Below are positions 60,886 to 64,000 of a DNA stretch of 64,000 nt, piece by piece (position 1 is the stretch's first letter; every line of letters begins with the position of its first letter). This stretch comes from Oceaniglobus roseus (GTDB lineage Bacteria > Pseudomonadota > Alphaproteobacteria > Rhodobacterales > Rhodobacteraceae), in contig NZ_PNOS01000012.1 of NCBI RefSeq assembly GCF_002869745.1, positions 40,381 to 104,380 on the forward strand, in the 5' to 3' direction. The translations under genes and the position numbers were made by a program. The notes beneath the pieces are model-generated. The model made no database searches and was not told the DNA's origin. It saw only the letters and a program-made list of their open reading frames with translations.

Positions 60886-61622
60886 GCCATGCGGGTCCGG
60901 AGGCCCGCGCGAAGCTGCGCGATGCGGGTGACGGTGCCCTGCGGCAGGCAGGACACGACGCCCCGCCGCAGCCGCCACAGCGCATCGCCGCCCTCGCGCA
61001 GGCGCACGCCGGCGGGCAGCGCGGTGGCGCGCACCACCTCGGGCAGGCCCTGCGCCCCGGCGGCGTTGGCATAGAGGACGGCGTTGTAGCGATACCACGG
61101 CTCGACCGCCCGGTTGCCCTTCAGGGCGGGGCGCAGGCAGTCGTAGGCGCGGAAGCCGCGGGCGGCGAAGAGCGCCTGCCAATGGCTCAGCGGCTGCTCG
61201 TTGACGTGGAACTCGCCCCCCTGTCCGGGCACGGCGGCCGAGAACAGGACGCGGTCGGCGGCGCGGGTCAGGCTGTCGACAAGGGTGGCCGCGGCGGCGG
61301 CGGGCAGGTGCTCGCCCACCTCGAGGCTCTGGGCGAGGTCGAAGCGCTCGCCGGTGTCGAGCGGCCGGGTCAGGTCGGCGGCACGGAAGCAGTGCTGCGG
61401 CACCGCCAGCTGGCTCTGGTCGACATAGGCGCCGTCGACCCCGAGGACGCGCGCGGCGCCGCAGCGGCGCCACTCGTCAAGCCAGACGCCGCGCCCGCTG
61501 CCGAGGTCGATGACCGAGGCAGGCCCGAGCCAGGGCTGGAGCAGACCCAGCACCGCGCGGGCCGAGCGGCGCGCGCCGCCGTCGATGTAGTCGAAGAAGG
61601 TGTCGGAATAGACGTGGCTCAT
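60882..61622 (-). CDS. Class I SAM-dependent methyltransferase
   Basis: A 246-residue protein with the SAM loop VIDLGSGRGVWLDEW, then VLGVDGAYVDQSQL and DLAQSLEVGEHLPA. Methyltransferase of the type found in glycan clusters. Its place between GtrA and the GtrII-like gene suggests it acts on the sugar or on the lipid-linked donor. Four-base overlaps with both neighbours. Confidence 0.87.
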   Translation of the reverse strand: MSHVYSDTFFDYIDGGARRSARAVLGLLQPWLGPASVIDLGSGRGVWLDEWRRCGAARVLGVDGAYVDQSQLAVPQHCFRAADLTRPLDTGERFDLAQSLEVGEHLPAAAAATLVDSLTRAADRVLFSAAVPGQGGEFHVNEQPLSHWQALFAARGFRAYDCLRPALKGNRAVEPWYRYNAVLYANAAGAQGLPEVVRATALPAGVRLREGGDALWRLRRGVVSCLPQGTVTRIAQLRAGLRTRMA

Positions 61623-62044
61623 CGTGCCTGGGCTCCGGGAAGGTTCTGTCGGGAAAAGACCCAGAGGGTCATGAGAAGGAAGTTCTGCACCGGCAGCAGC
61701 AGCGCGACCGCGGCAGCGGACAGCGCGTCGGAGAGGCCGAGGCGCGGGCCGAGGATCCCGGTGACCAGCGCCGAGGTCGCGAAGCCGCAGCCGATCATCA
61801 GCGCAAAACGGCCGATCTGGCCTCCGTCGGCAAGGCGGCGGCGATAGGTCAGCCGCGCCTGGCCCAGGTACTGAAGGACGACGGCAAGCGCGAAGGCCAG
61901 CGCATTGGCCGCGGCACGGTCCAGCCCCGCGGCCTGGAAGGCGAGGTAGAGCAGCACGTAGCTGCCCGCCACCGCCGCGCCGACGAGGGCGAAGCGCAGC
62001 AGGGTCGCGGCCCGACCCGTGCCGAGATTCATGCCGGGATTCAT
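61619..62044 (-). CDS. gtrA: GtrA-family membrane flippase
   Basis: A 141-residue protein with four helices and the GtrA pattern (LLRFALVGAAVAGSYVLLYL near the start, NFLLMTLWVFSR at the end). In Shigella-type systems GtrA flips undecaprenyl-phosphate-glucose. Overlaps gtrB by 4 nt. Confidence 0.88.
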   Translation of the reverse strand: MNPGMNLGTGRAATLLRFALVGAAVAGSYVLLYLAFQAAGLDRAAANALAFALAVVLQYLGQARLTYRRRLADGGQIGRFALMIGCGFATSALVTGILGPRLGLSDALSAAAVALLLPVQNFLLMTLWVFSRQNLPGAQAR

Positions 62045-63015
62045 GCCGAGGCCAGCTTGCGCAGCGGCACCGGTGCGGCCGATGCGGCCTCTTCGGTCTC
62101 GCGCGTGTCCTCGGCGATGAAGTAGAGCGGGCGGCCCTTCGCCTCGACGTAGAGGCGGCCGATGTATTCGCCGAGGATACCGAGGGTCAGCAGCTGGACG
62201 CCCGAGAACAGGCTGATCGCCAGCACCACCGAGGCCCAGCCGGGGGCGGTCTGGTAGACGATCAGGGAATGGGCGACATAGACCATCATCAGCCCGGAAA
62301 AGCCGAGCGCGGCGAAGGACATGCGGGTGGCGAAGCGCAGCGGCCGGGTCGAGAAGGCGGTCATGGCGTCGGTCGCGAAGGCGATCATCTTGCGCAGCGG
62401 ATACTTCGTCTCGCCAAGCGCGCGGGGTGCGCGGGCGTATTCGATGCCGACCTGCCGGAAGCCCGCCCAGGCGAACATGCCGCGCACGAAGCGCGCCCGC
62501 TCGGGCATCGCCAGCACGGCGTCGAGCGCGCGGCGGCTGACGAGGCGGAAATCGCCGGTGTCGCGGGGGATGGCGACGTCGCTCATCAGGTTCAGCGCCC
62601 GGTAGAAGGCCCAGGCCGAGGCGCGCTTGAACGCCGTCTCGCCCTGCCGCTCGGCCCGGCGGCCATAGACCACGTCATAGCCGCGGTCCATCATGCCCAT
62701 CATGTCGCCCAGCAGTTCGGGCGGATCCTGGAGGTCGGCGTCCAGCATGAACACCCGCTCGCCCCGCGCCGCCCGAAGTCCCGCGGTCAGCGCGATCTGG
62801 TGGCCGCGGTTGGCCGAGAGGCGCAGGCCGACGACCAGCGGGCAGCTGCGCCGCGCCGCCTCGATCGCGGCCCAGGTGGCGTCGGTCGAGCCGTCGTCGA
62901 CCAGCACGATCTCGGCCCGGTCGCGCCAGGGGGCGATGACCCGGGCAAGGCGCTCGACGAGGGCGGGGATCGAGTCCTCCTCGTTCATGCAGGGCACGAC
63001 GACTGAGACTAGCAT
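62041..63015 (-). CDS. gtrB: GtrB-type glycosyltransferase (family 2)
   Basis: A 324-residue GT2 enzyme with VVPCMNEEDSIPALVERLA, the DxD region in FMLDADLQDPPELLGDMMGM and two C-terminal membrane helices (about 230-290). GtrB makes undecaprenyl-phosphate-sugar on the cytoplasmic face. First gene of the leftward gtr operon. Confidence 0.92.
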   Translation of the reverse strand: MLVSVVVPCMNEEDSIPALVERLARVIAPWRDRAEIVLVDDGSTDATWAAIEAARRSCPLVVGLRLSANRGHQIALTAGLRAARGERVFMLDADLQDPPELLGDMMGMMDRGYDVVYGRRAERQGETAFKRASAWAFYRALNLMSDVAIPRDTGDFRLVSRRALDAVLAMPERARFVRGMFAWAGFRQVGIEYARAPRALGETKYPLRKMIAFATDAMTAFSTRPLRFATRMSFAALGFSGLMMVYVAHSLIVYQTAPGWASVVLAISLFSGVQLLTLGILGEYIGRLYVEAKGRPLYFIAEDTRETEEAASAAPVPLRKLASA

Positions 63016-63312
63016 CGGGGCTCCTTCCTTTGGCTGCCCGAGGCTAGGAAGGGCTTGTGTCCGAAATTGGGCCGATCCGGGTTGATACCGGGGAGTGTGG
63101 AGGGAATGGCGACACAGGCTGCGGCCCGTCGCAGCGCCGACCCTTACAACTCCTCAGCCGTATCGACGAGAAGCTGCCCATCCCCATCGCCTGCCGATTC
63201 CGGATCGTGGTTGCGGCGGTCCGCGGCCTCTGCGCCGGATTCGCCTCCCGAACGAGGCGGCGAAGGGTGCGAAGGTGATGGCTGCACCGGGACTTCCATC
63301 GTCGGGAGTCGT
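63016..63312. other. 297-base gap with no clear gene
   Basis: Between the gtrB start and the truncated WcbI-like gene stop. No protein is recognised in it and no strong hairpin. It may hold the gtr promoter. Confidence 0.4.
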
Positions 63313-63873
63313 CTACTTGGAGACGATCTCCTCCGGCAGAATACGGCGTGACTGCATCAGCGCGTGAATCTGCCGATACAGCGTGCGACCGTTGATGAAC
63401 CAGCTGAGGTCCGGCTCCCAGTCCAATTCAAGTTCCTCGATGCCATAGGGTGACAGGACCGTGCAGAACAGCGGGAGTGTCAGGTTTGCCTGTGAAGCCG
63501 GGGTGTTGCAGGCATCGACATCGAAGTCGAGATTGACATGCTCGGCAACCTGGCGTGCAATCTCGACAAGCACATCCGCCTTCGGGTGATTGTGCGTGAG
63601 CATCGAGCGGCGGGGCCGAGACAGGATGAAGTCCAGGGCCTTGTAATCGCAGATGCCTTCTCTGCGCATCATTTCGAGTCGATTGAACTCGAACCGTTCC
63701 TTGTGACGGAAATCCGTCAGGCCGTTCTTGAACCGGGCAACGGCCACGTCCAGCCCGAAGTTTTCGATTTCTTGAGCGCAGATCTGCCAGTTTATAACCC
63801 CATGCGCAGATTTTGCCGAGGGCGCCGCGCAAAGGGAAAAGAAGCCATCGAGAAAAATGTATGGCATGAACCC
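63313..63873 (-). pseudogene. WcbI-like polysaccharide biosynthesis gene, 5' part removed by an insertion sequence
   Basis: The remaining frame is about 186 residues. LTHNHPKADVLVEIARQVAEH is the conserved C-terminal part of WcbI-type proteins, which act in capsule synthesis. The N-terminal GNCQ half of the family is absent because an insertion sequence begins at 63874. Base composition is lower in GC than the rest of the window, so acquired DNA is likely. The stop at 63313 is the natural gene end. The protein as it stands is unlikely to work. Confidence 0.7.
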
Positions 63874-64000
63874 GGCTCTGTTGCACAAATCCCGTGAGGG
63901 ATTCATCTCGTGAATCCAGCGTGGTAGCTGGTCAGCATGAGCAGACACACACCCCCGACCTACAGAACCAGGAACTGGCCGGCCTATAACGAAGCGCTCA
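63874..64000 (+). mobile_element. IS5-family (IS903-group) element, left end; continues beyond window
   Basis: The element begins with the 18-bp terminal inverted repeat GGCTCTGTTGCACAAATC (63874-63891), near-identical in pattern to IS903-group ends. The transposase starts 46 nt further in. The 9 bp just outside, CATGAACCC (63865-63873), should be repeated after the right end if the insertion followed the usual 9-bp duplication rule. Confidence 0.85.
63937..64000 (+). CDS. IS5-family transposase, N-terminal fragment cut by window end
   Basis: Twenty-one codons are visible, reading MSRHTPPTYRTRNWPAYNEA then L. YRTRNWPAYNEAL is the highly conserved start of IS5/IS903-group transposases in alphaproteobacteria. 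The catalytic DDE residues are outside the window. Confidence 0.85.
   Translation, partial: MSRHTPPTYRTRNWPAYNEAL

Noticed and set aside
63055..63367. Several short overlapping frames in the 297-base gap left of the WcbI-like gene
   Set aside because: All are serine-, proline- or arginine-rich, overlap each other, and lack ribosome-binding sites or family motifs.

Overview
The window is a GC-rich, gene-dense stretch of an alphaproteobacterial genome, most likely Rhodobacterales (Paracoccaceae/Rhodobacteraceae). This rests on base composition, codon use, many ATGA/GTGA stop-start overlaps and family content (GntR- and TetR-linked ABC operons, PQQ dehydrogenase, IS5-family insertion sequence). 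Species cannot be fixed from the sequence alone. No rRNA, tRNA, CRISPR array, phage or replication origin was seen.

Region 1 (about 1-21,100) is an apparent low-oxygen/dormancy island. A Crp/Fnr regulator is followed by a CBS-domain protein, a phosphoribosyltransferase/hydrolase/erythromycin-esterase fusion (split by an in-frame amber codon), a universal stress protein, a BON protein, a Pat-like acyl-CoA synthetase/acetyltransferase, flavodoxin-fold proteins, a P2-type cation ATPase, a phasin, a zinc alcohol dehydrogenase, thioredoxin 2, Hsp20, a polymer-forming membrane protein, a cytochrome c, a kinase-like/AAA fusion and an alpha/beta hydrolase. Fifteen FNR-type boxes (TTGAY-N4-RTCAA and close variants) lie in this region, most 54-63 nt from a start codon, and I see no comparable series in the rest of the window. 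One box has no gene behind it and instead precedes a highly structured intergenic stretch, a small-RNA candidate.

Region 2 (21,178-33,638) is a peptide-uptake and amide-catabolism locus. A five-gene Dpp/Opp-type ABC importer plus an M32 carboxypeptidase run leftward. Divergently, a GntR regulator leads a tightly overlapped operon of creatininase-family, ketopantoate-reductase-like, SDR, polysaccharide-deacetylase-like and isoaspartyl-peptidase proteins. Together they look like import and ring-opening of a peptide-like or cyclic amide substrate.

Region 3 (33,814-53,858) is a catabolic supercluster. A TetR regulator faces a ribose-type ABC importer with two different permeases, then zinc dehydrogenase, cupin, aldehyde dehydrogenase and GMC oxidoreductase. 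Further on are two aldo/keto reductases, a CoA transferase, enoyl-CoA hydratase, a Dabb protein, MaoC, acyl-CoA dehydrogenase, SDR, DUF993 and a TIM-barrel isomerase-like protein. Three palindromes GTAAC-N6-GTTAC/T and one degenerate copy mark the promoters of four of these transcription units, so one regulator probably controls them all. The substrate is unknown.

Region 4 (53,999-59,458) holds a BaiN/HI0933-type flavoprotein, a small membrane protein overlapping a PQQ dehydrogenase (SldBA-like split arrangement), a DUF2934 protein and two unrecognised membrane proteins. Region 5 (59,473-63,015) is a leftward gtr-type surface-glycan modification operon (GtrB, GtrA, methyltransferase, GtrII-like protein). 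The right edge holds a WcbI-like gene cut by an IS5-family (IS903-group) element whose transposase runs off the window.
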